Source: a virus
IMG/VR virus record: IMGVR_UViG_3300010403_000705
Location: 248,001-312,000 of that record
Direction: 5' to 3' (one strand)
DNA length: 64,000 bases
Numbering within the stretch: position 1 is the stretch's first letter; each line of letters starts with the position of its first letter. Of the stretch, positions 31,555-39,887 are shown one piece after another. A program made the translations under genes and the position numbers. The notes under the pieces were generated by a model. It saw nothing but the letters and a program-made list of their open reading frames with translations. It had not been told where the DNA came from and did not search any database.

Positions 31555-31788
31555 ATGTCAAATTATTGGCTGATCTTTATAGTAACTTGGCTATTTACCT
31601 CTAGTGCATTACATCTTGTTACCTGGTTTATAGCGCAAGCTAAAATGAGGAATAAGATCAGTGATGCCTGGCTGGATGGCTGTATTGCCGCGCATAAAAG
31701 TGTATCTGTCTGTCCTTTTGAGCAAGGAACCGTGCAATCTATTTGGTGGCATCGTGGGTTCAAGCATATCAACCTTTTAGGGCAGTAG
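31555..31788 (+). CDS. Membrane-anchored protein (77 aa)
   Basis: N-terminal hydrophobic segment (WLIFIVTWLFTSSALHLVTWF) followed by a soluble 45-residue tail. Overlapping frame at 31413-31604 rejected. Unknown. Confidence 0.65.
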   Translation: MSNYWLIFIVTWLFTSSALHLVTWFIAQAKMRNKISDAWLDGCIAAHKSVSVCPFEQGTVQSIWWHRGFKHINLLGQ

Positions 31789-31792
31789 AGTA

Positions 31793-32392
31793 ATGGGAGC
31801 TGATGGCGGTGTCTGTTGGGTTGCATTGCACGATGCTTCTCAATATAAAAGAGTAACCCATCTCTTAATGCCTTTCTATTTTCTTACCGAATATGGAAAT
31901 GCTAATTGGCAAGAAGAAGCTAACGATGTTTTTCGTGATGCCAATGATTTTGGTCCCCCGAAGTATTTGGTAGGTACTTATGGTTCTTTTCAGGACTTTA
32001 GTATCTATGAGGACTTGCAAGAAATTCTGCAATCAGAAGACCAAATTTGTCTTGATCCATCTCTGACATTTACAGAATTAGTAGATGATTTAGTTTGTAG
32101 ACCTCTAATGTGCTATGAAGAGGGTTCAACTAAAGGTAGTAGATGGCAATACGTCTTGGAGGGAATCTTTGGAAAGAACCTATTATACTATTATGATGTC
32201 AATGGTCAACACCCTTCCTTATTAGAAGCTATGTTATGGGAGGCAGTTCATTCTACATATTATGTATATGGTCGAGCCAAAGCGATTGATAAATTATTTC
32301 CAATCGCTGACATGCGCGTGTGTGATTGGGTGGATGAATTAAAATCTTTGCTTGATTATAAACATGTCTTGCATGAAGAAACATGGACATAA
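31793..32392 (+). CDS. Hypothetical protein (199 aa)
   Basis: Starts MGADGGVCWVAL, a Gly/Asp-rich N-terminus. Acidic and aromatic (many Tyr, Trp, Glu), soluble. Starts 5 nt after the preceding stop. No family recognised. It heads the operon leading into the NAD genes. Confidence 0.75.
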   Translation: MGADGGVCWVALHDASQYKRVTHLLMPFYFLTEYGNANWQEEANDVFRDANDFGPPKYLVGTYGSFQDFSIYEDLQEILQSEDQICLDPSLTFTELVDDLVCRPLMCYEEGSTKGSRWQYVLEGIFGKNLLYYYDVNGQHPSLLEAMLWEAVHSTYYVYGRAKAIDKLFPIADMRVCDWVDELKSLLDYKHVLHEETWT

Positions 32393-32454
32393 CTGGTCCA
32401 ATTATTTGATTGATAAATTAAGCTCTGGATTGATTCTGCAATTATAGAGTAAAG

Positions 32455-33714
32455 ATGTGGTTCCAAAATCTTTCTGATACCGAAGAAGCTGGGTGGTTTC
32501 CTGAAACACATGCACACCCAGATAAGTTTGGAGATCTGTGGGCAATGACGCCTACATATAAACTTCAGAAATCATCTGGGCAAAAAGACATTGTTCTATT
32601 GTCTACTGGTGGTTTTACTCCTCTTCATGATGGTCATATTTGCATGATGGAAGCCGCAAAGATTCACATGGAATCTCAAGGCTTTCGTGTGCGTGGAGGA
32701 TATATTTCTCCAGGTCATGATGATTATGTAGTTCAACATAAAGGCGTACGCATCTACGCGCCTGAACGTTTAGTGTATGCTAATAACAAGTTAAAGGATC
32801 ATCCTTGGTTAATGGTTGATCCTTGGGAAGCTATTGGTTGTTCTTGTAGTGTTAATTTTACGACAGTCATTGATCATTTGGAAAAATTTCTTAACTGTCG
32901 TGTTTGTTTTGTTGTAGGATCGGATAACGCCAGATTTTCTTTGGCTTTCCAAGAGCATGGACTTTTGTGTATTGTACCTCGTTCGGCAGAAGTTTTACCT
33001 AATCCTAAATACCGAACTCGATCGTACATGCATAAGTCGCAAAATGTTTTTATTGCTAACAATGAGCCAATTATAGGTAGCAGTACAGACACGCGCAGAG
33101 AGATGAGTTTTGGTAACTTGCAAGAAAAAAAGAAATTAATTCTGCGTGTAGATGCCGATTCAGAGTCATATCTGAGTCGGTTACTTGCTATTCTAGTAGA
33201 TTATTATGCTGAAATAAGTATTGTTAGAGTAGCTGAGCAAGAACTACCACATGGTATAGCTAATCTAGTTAGTTTAGATCAGATGATGGTATCATCTTTC
33301 GGTAACTTGGGTATCTCTAGAAACTATGCCGAAGGTGGCTACATCAAACTAGGATATATTAATCGTCCTGGTACTTCTGCTTTAGGGCAGCAAATAAAGT
33401 TTTTTACCAATCAATCCGTTTCTCTTTTTGATGATGATGTGGTGACTGGTAGCACGATGCGTAAAGTAAGCGCTTTACTTAAAGAAGTAAATTGTAAAGT
33501 GGTCTCGTATCATGCTTTGTCTTTTACTGATGAAGGTATGTATGAGATTTTAGATAGCAGAGATTTCCTTCCGATTTCCGAAGGTGGTTTAGTGGTACGT
33601 GGGATGAGAGTGCCATACATTTATCCATACGTGTGTCCACACGCACGTGCGTCCATATTATCTAATCAGGCTGTTGAATTTTCTGATCGTATTTATAAAG
33701 AATTCTGGAGCTAA
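32455..33714 (+). CDS. NMN/NaMN adenylyltransferase fused to a phosphoribosyltransferase-like domain (419 aa)
   Basis: Residues about 45-215 form an NMNAT/NadD-type nucleotidyltransferase: GGFTPLHDGHICMM carries the HxGH signature and SSTDTRR the terminal (I)SSTxxR motif. Residues about 240-419 contain SLFDDDVVTGSTMRKV, a type I PRTase PRPP-binding loop. Known families: NMNAT joins ATP with (nicotinate) mononucleotide; PRTases make such mononucleotides from PRPP. A two-step pyridine salvage enzyme is inferred. NadE lies 2 kb downstream in the same run of genes. Confidence 0.8.
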   Translation: MWFQNLSDTEEAGWFPETHAHPDKFGDLWAMTPTYKLQKSSGQKDIVLLSTGGFTPLHDGHICMMEAAKIHMESQGFRVRGGYISPGHDDYVVQHKGVRIYAPERLVYANNKLKDHPWLMVDPWEAIGCSCSVNFTTVIDHLEKFLNCRVCFVVGSDNARFSLAFQEHGLLCIVPRSAEVLPNPKYRTRSYMHKSQNVFIANNEPIIGSSTDTRREMSFGNLQEKKKLILRVDADSESYLSRLLAILVDYYAEISIVRVAEQELPHGIANLVSLDQMMVSSFGNLGISRNYAEGGYIKLGYINRPGTSALGQQIKFFTNQSVSLFDDDVVTGSTMRKVSALLKEVNCKVVSYHALSFTDEGMYEILDSRDFLPISEGGLVVRGMRVPYIYPYVCPHARASILSNQAVEFSDRIYKEFWS

Positions 33715-33726
33715 TAGAATGTAGAT

Positions 33727-34059
33727 ATGCTCAAGGAAAAATATCTAATTTTATACTATTTTAACATGATTATTGGTTCAGATAACGATTTGTTTGATTC
33801 AAATGATTCATTGAGTAAATCTCTTGTACTTTCATGGATTAAATATTTGGAAGACAAGAGTTATGATATATTATCTAAGCATTACCCCAAAGATGAAGCG
33901 CAGGTTGAGGTAACTAACGGTTCGCAAAACTTTATAGGAAAAATTGTTCGTTATCCCAAATCTTTAGGAGAATCAACAGGATGTCTATTTGTAATCGATA
34001 GAGAGTATGGCGGCGGTTCTTGGGTGCCGTACCTATGTATTACTGAAATAAATGGATAA
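33727..34059 (+). CDS. Hypothetical protein (110 aa)
   Basis: Soluble, Ser/Asp-rich; an internal ATG at 33766 is a possible alternative start because neither has a strong ribosome site. Lies between the NMNAT-PRTase gene and NadE. Unknown. Confidence 0.6.
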   Translation: MLKEKYLILYYFNMIIGSDNDLFDSNDSLSKSLVLSWIKYLEDKSYDILSKHYPKDEAQVEVTNGSQNFIGKIVRYPKSLGESTGCLFVIDREYGGGSWVPYLCITEING

Positions 34060-34064
34060 TTAAT

Positions 34065-34631
34065 ATGATTATTTCTAAACTCTTAAAAGATAAGATGCAT
34101 AATAGAGGTGTACCTGGTTGGTTTATTCATGAAATATTTGATCGTAATTATCATATTAACGATGGAGAATTGTTGTCTTGGACATTGATTCCATTGCTAG
34201 ATCAAATGCCCATCTTATCATCTCATAAAGATAGATATGGAGTTAAGGCGGCTGAGCAAGCAAGAGTATTAACAGATGCGGCGATGCAAATATCTTTGCA
34301 GTGTTTTCAAATCACACCTGGTTTTAAAAAGCTTAGTGATGAATTTAAGAATTATCTTAATGAATCTTCAACTTGGCATCTTCAATCTTTTTTTAGTGGA
34401 ATTAGATTGAAGTATAATCACACTAAGTTGAAAAGTGTCATTGAAGCTAGCTTTTGGTCTAGTCACGATTATGGTGTTAAGATAAATGATTGGGGATTTA
34501 ACCCAATGAATCAAGCTGCACATGCAGCGCATGTTTTTACACAATCCGCTACTATTCTTGATAGTGAATTTGTTTGGTCAGAAGCTGCGAAACTCTTACA
34601 GAAGATTAGTAAAAACAATGAAGATTCCTGA
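34065..34631 (+). CDS. Hypothetical protein (188 aa)
   Basis: Helical, soluble, no motif recognised (segments such as WTLIPLLDQMPILSSHKDR). Overlaps the next gene by 14 bases, so it belongs to the same transcript as the NAD genes. Confidence 0.7.
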   Translation: MIISKLLKDKMHNRGVPGWFIHEIFDRNYHINDGELLSWTLIPLLDQMPILSSHKDRYGVKAAEQARVLTDAAMQISLQCFQITPGFKKLSDEFKNYLNESSTWHLQSFFSGIRLKYNHTKLKSVIEASFWSSHDYGVKINDWGFNPMNQAAHAAHVFTQSATILDSEFVWSEAAKLLQKISKNNEDS

Positions 34632-34821
34632 ACATAGGCGTTGTATTCATGATCGTAATAAAAACCAAATTGGATATGTTTGGTATAGTGGTCCAGTAAT
34701 TTCTATTGAAGGAAAATTGTACCATTGTTCAGATTATGATGATGGTTATTTTGAAGTAGTTCCCATCATTGTAGAAGGTGGGATCCATTATTGTCTTGGC
34801 GATTCTCGAATGAGTGATTAA
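34618..34821 (+). CDS. Hypothetical protein (67 aa)
   Basis: Starts inside the preceding gene (34618), with AAGATTAG upstream. Beta-rich, acidic, two Cys-containing strands (KLYHCSDYDDGYFEVV). Unknown. Confidence 0.65.
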   Translation: MKIPEHRRCIHDRNKNQIGYVWYSGPVISIEGKLYHCSDYDDGYFEVVPIIVEGGIHYCLGDSRMSD

Positions 34822-34831
34822 AAAAAATATA

Positions 34832-35695
34832 ATGAGTAAATCAAAAGGTAAGCAACAGGTAAATATTACTATTCTTTACGGTCTGCCTGGTAGTGGAAAA
34901 TCCTTTTATAGTCAACGAAACAAAGAGACTAGAGTTGACTTTGATGCTATCATTAAGTCACATGGACCAAATAAATTTGCTGTTTTAAAAGAGCTTAATA
35001 GGCAAACAGAAATAAAATTATCAAGAAATTATTACTACACTAGAAACCATGCCGTAACTATTGATGGTTTGGTTACTACCAATCAACAGCTTCGAGATTT
35101 GATCGATTCCTTTACCAGTTACTTCCAACAATATCAGATCATTTTTAGGTTAGTATATTGGAATGAAGACCGAGAAGCTTGTCTTCATAACGATAAAAAC
35201 CGTCGTACAATTTCTGCGGCAGCGGCAATTAAATCTATGCCGTATGAAAAACCGCATTTTGATTCTTTTCCTGAACTATCCCAGAAAAGAATTCAACCTA
35301 TGAAGGTAGTGAAAAAGCATAATGCTATTTCATGGATCTCCCATCTGTTAAGAGAGTTGGATTATGATCCTATTCAGATCGAAACTATTACTGACACTAT
35401 GCAATTGGAATCTAAAAGCTGGTGTTTGGGCGGAGAATGTTGCACTTGGGATGATCAATCTTCTGTAGTAGAAGCACAGGCTCCGCGGCAGTTCGAGGAG
35501 CTTGATAGGCTGCTTGTATATATTAATCCTGAGATTACAGCTATAGATTTTAGACAGATAAAGGATATCTGTTGTAGTCTATTTCATTTTTCCGAATCAG
35601 ATTATTATGGCGGCAGCACCGATAATGCCAGACATGTATGTGATCTAAAACAGTTATATGAATGTTTACTAAATCTTCAATTCATAAATGAATGA
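34832..35695 (+). CDS. P-loop kinase-like protein, paralogue A (287 aa)
   Basis: Walker A LYGLPGSGKS at residues 16-25, a VDFDAI acidic motif and VTIDGLVTTN (Walker B-like) near 77; an AAA_33/polynucleotide-kinase-like N-terminal domain. The C-terminal 90 residues share SKSWCLGGE and a Cys/Asp pattern with the second copy at 39995. It overlaps NadE by 4 bases (ATGA). ATG at 34832 preferred to GTG at 34814. Substrate unknown; RNA 5'-end phosphorylation is one possibility. Confidence 0.75.
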   Translation: MSKSKGKQQVNITILYGLPGSGKSFYSQRNKETRVDFDAIIKSHGPNKFAVLKELNRQTEIKLSRNYYYTRNHAVTIDGLVTTNQQLRDLIDSFTSYFQQYQIIFRLVYWNEDREACLHNDKNRRTISAAAAIKSMPYEKPHFDSFPELSQKRIQPMKVVKKHNAISWISHLLRELDYDPIQIETITDTMQLESKSWCLGGECCTWDDQSSVVEAQAPRQFEELDRLLVYINPEITAIDFRQIKDICCSLFHFSESDYYGGSTDNARHVCDLKQLYECLLNLQFINE

Positions 35696-36612
35696 GATAC
35701 TATAATCATATGCTTTTTAATCCTAGTGATTATCTGGTACAGAAAATTTCTTTGCTAGAAGACTATTTCATTCAATTCGGAATTGATGCAGTAGTTTTTG
35801 GAATGTCTGGTGGTGTAGATTCAGCAGTAGTTGCTGGAATTCTCAAGCGTTGTCAATCACTCAAACGAGTGATTGCAGTGGCTGCACCCATCTCTTCTAA
35901 GGGAGCTACTAATCAAGATGTGGCGGCAAATCGAGCGGTCAAACAATGTGAGGCTTTTGACCTTGAAGTATGGAAGCTTGATCTTACCCCCGCTCAGTTT
36001 TGTTATGAAGGCATCATGAGATGTTCCCCATCTAATGCAGAGGGTGAGAGAAGAGTATGGGCAGACGGACAGATCCTTTCAATTGCTCGAACTCCTTTGT
36101 TTTATGGTGTGGCTGCGCATCTGCAAGCTGAAGGATATCGGGCTGTGGTTTCTGGCACCACGAATCGTTCCGAGGGATCATATATTGGATTCTACGGTAA
36201 AGGTTCAGACGGTATGAATGACATCCAACCTATCTCAGATATGTGGAAGTCTCAGGTCTTTGCACTAGCCAATCATCTGGGAGTGATTCCTGAAATTATC
36301 AATGAGAAACCGCGTGGAGATGTTTGGGATTCTCGTTGTGATGAAGAGATGATTGGCGCCACTTATCCTCAGATAGAAGCTTATCTAGAAGCTAAATGTC
36401 TTAGTTTTTCAATGAACCCATTTTCGCCCGCAGCCACGTCTTACCAAAAAATGGTTGGTGCTGAAGCGATAGAAAAACTTCATAGCATCAATCGTCATAA
36501 ATATCTAGTCGGGTCCCCTGCTATTCATTTTGATATTCTTGATCGCCATATACCGGGTGGATGGTCTGAAATGAATAGTTATACCCATGTCCTTGGAAGA
36601 CGTTATGTCTAA
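35692..36612 (+). CDS. nadE: NAD synthetase (306 aa)
   Basis: ATP-pyrophosphatase signature FGMSGGVDSAVVAG at residues 36-49; GTTNRSEGSYIGFYGKGSD and IQPISDMWKSQV match the NadE adenylate-binding and K-containing motifs, and EKPRGDVWD the later loop. NadE converts nicotinate adenine dinucleotide to NAD with ammonia (or glutamine through a separate domain, absent here). Length fits the ammonia-dependent type. It overlaps the P-loop gene and shares its transcript with the NMNAT-PRTase fusion, so the products could rebuild NAD. Confidence 0.9.
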   Translation: MRYYNHMLFNPSDYLVQKISLLEDYFIQFGIDAVVFGMSGGVDSAVVAGILKRCQSLKRVIAVAAPISSKGATNQDVAANRAVKQCEAFDLEVWKLDLTPAQFCYEGIMRCSPSNAEGERRVWADGQILSIARTPLFYGVAAHLQAEGYRAVVSGTTNRSEGSYIGFYGKGSDGMNDIQPISDMWKSQVFALANHLGVIPEIINEKPRGDVWDSRCDEEMIGATYPQIEAYLEAKCLSFSMNPFSPAATSYQKMVGAEAIEKLHSINRHKYLVGSPAIHFDILDRHIPGGWSEMNSYTHVLGRRYV

Positions 36613-36625
36613 AGGTAGAAGGTAA

Positions 36626-36916
36626 ATGAAGCTAAATATAGCTGACTTACGTTATTATTCGATTGCTAATAGAACGCAAATCCAAGCACAGGAAAGATGT
36701 GCTTGTTACTATTGTATTAAAATCTATCAATCAAATCTGATTGTAGAGTGGCATTTGGAAAAACGTGGTCAATATAAAGGGGAAGAAACAGCTATTTGTC
36801 CTTTCTGTGGAATTGATTCAGTGATTCAATTCGAGCATTCTTTCCATGAAGAAATTGATATTTCTTTTCTGAAGTCCGCCAGAGATTATTGGTTTCATAA
36901 CAATAGCTCTAAATGA
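36626..36916 (+). CDS. Zinc-ribbon protein of a conserved 'cytoplasmic' family (96 aa)
   Basis: RCACYYCIKIY and AICPFCGIDSVIQ provide two CxxC pairs; this arrangement is a widespread small bacterial and phage family without known function. 14 nt after NadE. Confidence 0.75.
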   Translation: MKLNIADLRYYSIANRTQIQAQERCACYYCIKIYQSNLIVEWHLEKRGQYKGEETAICPFCGIDSVIQFEHSFHEEIDISFLKSARDYWFHNNSSK

Positions 36917-36955
36917 TTTTGGATTCAAAATACAATAACTAAAAGTAATAAAATT

Positions 36956-37771
36956 ATGCTTAATCTTGGATTCAAAGGTTCTGTGCCTGGCGCTTGGCGT
37001 GTCCCAGAAAACTTCAAACTAACAGCACATTGTTGCAGTGGATTGTCAAAGTCAATCCTTCCCAATCTTGCCTTATACATTCCAGACGCCTTATCAAAGA
37101 AGGATTGTGATCTTCTTATAAAACTATTTCGCAAACAAAAAACTGCTCCTGTAGCAGTATCAGGATACCAAACTGCTGATCCAAATGAAATTGGCAGTGT
37201 GCGTGCGACAGGTTGGGGACCAGAGCTGAGTGCACAATTGTGGGAGAAACTGTGTGCAGCATGCAGCGCATTTGGTGTTGCACTTGGCAGTGAGTATGGT
37301 CCTGTTTCAGTAAATCAATTTACACCCACTGACTGGTACGCTATCCCAGGCAAACGCAAAGAGCATACTAGATGGATAGAATCCGGAATTTCTCCAGTGC
37401 TTAGGTTTATGGAATACAGACATGGGGGACGTCATAATACCCATTATGATATGGGATTTGATTATGAAGCTCATAATCCAAACGATCATCGACGCACTCT
37501 TATGTCTGTGGTATGGTATTTGAATGAAGAACCTCATTCAGGAGGTTGTACTAGATTTATTGAAGACGGTCAATCCCATCTACCGATTTGGAATAGAAAG
37601 CTAGATGATTGGGAGCGTTCTGCTAGTGAAGATGAAGTATTAGCTACGCAACAGCCGCATCGTGGGGGTGCTTTGATTTTTTGGCACCGAATGGCTCATG
37701 ATGTGCAAGAATTTACTGGTAATTCTCGCATCATTATCCGTGGTGATATTGAATTCACTGCGCTGAACTAA
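36956..37771 (+). CDS. 2-oxoglutarate/Fe(II) dioxygenase (271 aa)
   Basis: Prolyl-hydroxylase-type fold: HYDMGFD gives the HxD iron ligands, VVWYLNEEPHSGGCTRFI the family's central strand pair, and HDVQEFTGNSRIIIRGD the distal His plus the Arg that binds 2-oxoglutarate. The N-terminal 90 residues are a separate region. Known enzymes hydroxylate proteins or nucleic-acid bases; the target here is unknown. Confidence 0.85.
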   Translation: MLNLGFKGSVPGAWRVPENFKLTAHCCSGLSKSILPNLALYIPDALSKKDCDLLIKLFRKQKTAPVAVSGYQTADPNEIGSVRATGWGPELSAQLWEKLCAACSAFGVALGSEYGPVSVNQFTPTDWYAIPGKRKEHTRWIESGISPVLRFMEYRHGGRHNTHYDMGFDYEAHNPNDHRRTLMSVVWYLNEEPHSGGCTRFIEDGQSHLPIWNRKLDDWERSASEDEVLATQQPHRGGALIFWHRMAHDVQEFTGNSRIIIRGDIEFTALN

Positions 37772-37804
37772 GTTAACCCCTCACTTTTATTTAGTGAATA
37801 AAAT

Positions 37805-37906
37805 ATGGATCCCATCATAGAACACATTTTGTTATCTTATACAAGTACCGGATTGGCTTTCTTTATAATTAGAGAGATGTTTATCTATCTTGATGGTGGT
37901 CGATAA
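37805..37906 (+). CDS. Single-pass membrane peptide (33 aa)
   Basis: Hydrophobic stretch TGLAFFIIREMFIYL. Its start includes a CCCATC (Pro-Ile). No clear ribosome site; context only. Confidence 0.4.
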   Translation: MDPIIEHILLSYTSTGLAFFIIREMFIYLDGGR

Positions 37907-37929
37907 CCTTTTATAAGGATCATAACTCT

Positions 37930-38328
37930 ATGAGTTACATTGCAATTATCAATCCCTCCAGTTGCATGGTAGTTACATTGGGACAAGGCACTCAAATCAT
38001 TGATGCCAATCCTTCATTCTTTTTGCTTGATCTTATCAGACGTGGTTATGATATTGCTGTTATTTCTTCTTCAAATAAATTTTCTGATGTTGAGAAGTGT
38101 TGGCTTGATTTGATTCCGAGCGAAAATATCTTCCTGCCCATTGGTGAGAATGAAGAGTGTTTTGGGGTTTATAATTCCTCTGTTATTGCCGCTTGGGCGG
38201 CGGCTTTTAAGAAGTTTGGATTGAAACCACCCATCGATCAAACTCGTTGGACCAACTATAAGAGAGCTGCTCAAGAACAAGGAGTAGTAACGGATCCATC
38301 GGATCTACTTCCACAGGATAATTCTTAA
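37930..38328 (+). CDS. Hypothetical protein (132 aa)
   Basis: AAGGA about 10 nt before ATG. Rossmann-like alternation of strands and helices (FFLLDLIRRGYDIAVISSSNK), resembling a HAD-like fold but without the catalytic DxD motif. Unknown. Confidence 0.7.
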   Translation: MSYIAIINPSSCMVVTLGQGTQIIDANPSFFLLDLIRRGYDIAVISSSNKFSDVEKCWLDLIPSENIFLPIGENEECFGVYNSSVIAAWAAAFKKFGLKPPIDQTRWTNYKRAAQEQGVVTDPSDLLPQDNS

Positions 38329-38392
38329 TCTTTTAACGCATAAAATTACAGGATCATAGTGATCCGACAGCTTGGGCGGGTGAATATTTACA

Positions 38393-38683
38393 ATGAAAAT
38401 ATCTTACGAGTCCACAGCGGCTGCTATTTTTCTCCTTGAAGTAAAAATGGTTGTTGCTCATTTAGCTAGCGATTATATTTCGGAGCTAGAAAATAGATGC
38501 AGCTATCTTTCAATATTAGAAGGATGTGGCTGGACAGAGCAACAATTTGATCAAGAAACACTACGTCGTGTGGATGCAGGATGGAAATTTCTTCGTCCAT
38601 CACCTCGTGGTAATCATCCAATGCATGCGTTGATGCCTGTCTCCCTTAACGGGATGGCGGGCATTCCGCCTTTAAGCATTTAA
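38393..38683 (+). CDS. Hypothetical protein (96 aa)
   Basis: Helical N-terminal 60 residues, Pro-rich C-terminus. Weak ribosome site. Not recognised. Confidence 0.65.
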   Translation: MKISYESTAAAIFLLEVKMVVAHLASDYISELENRCSYLSILEGCGWTEQQFDQETLRRVDAGWKFLRPSPRGNHPMHALMPVSLNGMAGIPPLSI

Positions 38684-38707
38684 GGGGCATTAAATAGCAT
38701 ACATGAT

Positions 38708-39097
38708 ATGTTTAATGTACAGATCAAGAATCTCAATACTGAAACATGGATGTATGAAAATGTTGCCGTAATATCTTTTTTACTTTCTATATGGTGGCTG
38801 ACTGGTCATCAAGCAGTTGAACTTATTGGTAGTGCAGCAGTGTTTTTTGGTTTTTGTTGCTCGTCAATTAGTGACCGTATGGTTGAGAGAGAAGCAGCCA
38901 GAACCAAACCTTTAGTACATTGTTATAGAATGTATTGGTGGTTCTTTTGGGCAAAAGAATGCAGTTTTGCTATCTATTTTGCCCTGCATGGCGCATGGAG
39001 CGCTATTGCTGGATGTATAGTGTTTGGTTTATACCCACTATGGCGTAAATACTGGCGTTACATTCACCCTTTGCGGCTTTCTAAAAGTAAGTCTTAA
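38708..39097 (+). CDS. Membrane protein (129 aa)
   Basis: Three to four hydrophobic segments (e.g. VAVISFLLSIWWL; GSAAVFFGFCC; FAIYFALHGAWSAIAGCIVFG) and a basic C-terminus (LSKSKS), so the tail is likely cytoplasmic. Unknown. Confidence 0.75.
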   Translation: MFNVQIKNLNTETWMYENVAVISFLLSIWWLTGHQAVELIGSAAVFFGFCCSSISDRMVEREAARTKPLVHCYRMYWWFFWAKECSFAIYFALHGAWSAIAGCIVFGLYPLWRKYWRYIHPLRLSKSKS

Positions 39098-39106
39098 TAG
39101 AAGACA

Positions 39107-39130
39107 CGCGCCTAAAATTTAATAGGCGCG
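39107..39130 (+). terminator. Weak hairpin, possible terminator
   Basis: CGCGCCT with AGGCGCG around a 10-nt AT loop; no T-tract. Confidence 0.5.
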
Positions 39131-39189
39131 CACTTTGCAGAACCGCAATCTTACCAAAGGCTAGCGATTTTGCAAGTTTTCTTATGAAT

Positions 39190-39224
39190 TGGTATATATT
39201 TTGCATAGTGCAATTAGTATGCCA
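39190..39224 (+). promoter_or_regulatory. 35-bp dyad element, copy 14 (last found)
   Basis: TGGTA, TTGCA, TGCA and TGCCA at canonical offsets; CCCATC begins 8 nt past its end. I found no further copy in the remaining 24 kb. Confidence 0.8.
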
Positions 39225-39281
39225 CATCTTTCCCATCACCTAATTGATTAGGACTTCCGAACATCTGAAAGAAAATTGATT

Positions 39282-39623
39282 ATGGAAAGATCACTCACTA
39301 AAATTGTATATAATAGTTGTTTTGGTATATTCGGACTATCTCAAACTGCGATTGAAAAACTAGAACAACTGGGGGCGGGTAAAATTGGTATTGATTTTGA
39401 TGAGCATTTTTGCAATCTGCCACGACATCATGCGCTTCTAGTACAAGTTGTAGAGGAGCTTGGTACTCAAGCTAGTAGTTATTATTCTGATTTAGTAATT
39501 GCTAAGATCGAAGGCAATAGATACATTATTGATTCGTATGATGGATGCGAATGTGTACAAGTCCCATCAAGTATCGAATGGGTACAGGACCCATCGAGTA
39601 TCGAATGGGTGATTATAGACTAG
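39282..39623 (+). CDS. Hypothetical protein with tandem C-terminal repeat (113 aa)
   Basis: ATG at 39282 follows AAAGAAAA; the in-frame codon at 39276 is weaker. The C-terminus repeats PSSIEWV twice, from a 27-nt tandem duplication (39561-39614) in which each unit carries CCCATC. Otherwise alpha/beta and soluble. Unknown. Confidence 0.7.
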   Translation: MERSLTKIVYNSCFGIFGLSQTAIEKLEQLGAGKIGIDFDEHFCNLPRHHALLVQVVEELGTQASSYYSDLVIAKIEGNRYIIDSYDGCECVQVPSSIEWVQDPSSIEWVIID

Positions 39624-39757
39624 AGTTTGGAGAAGTGATCGCAGTTACGAGATCCTAAGACGTAGCCTCAGAAATATCTCACTGTCGGATAGCTGGCAAC
39701 GCAAGTTGTTGTAGGTCGCAGATTCATGATAGGCTTTGATGTTTTAGCTCCAATTCA

Positions 39758-39886
39758 TAGATATTAAACGTAATTTTGCTTGCACATTAATCAACTAAGT
39801 TACTTAGCTCTGAAGCGCAATCTTCTAACATTCATGTGGAATGTGAAAAGGCTTAGATACCGATGTTGAATTACGTTTGATATTTA
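39758..39886 (+). ncRNA. Structured RNA abutting tRNA-Leu
   Basis: An 18-bp helix (39758-39775 with 39869-39886, two G-U pairs) closes a 93-nt domain with the hairpin ACATTC/GAATGT inside. It ends one base before the tRNA-Leu. A processing signal or independent small RNA is possible. Confidence 0.5.
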
Positions 39887-39887
39887 T

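Noticed and set aside
31413-31604. 63-codon frame overlapping the HNH gene end and the next membrane gene
   Set aside because: It overlaps two better genes and lacks a ribosome site.
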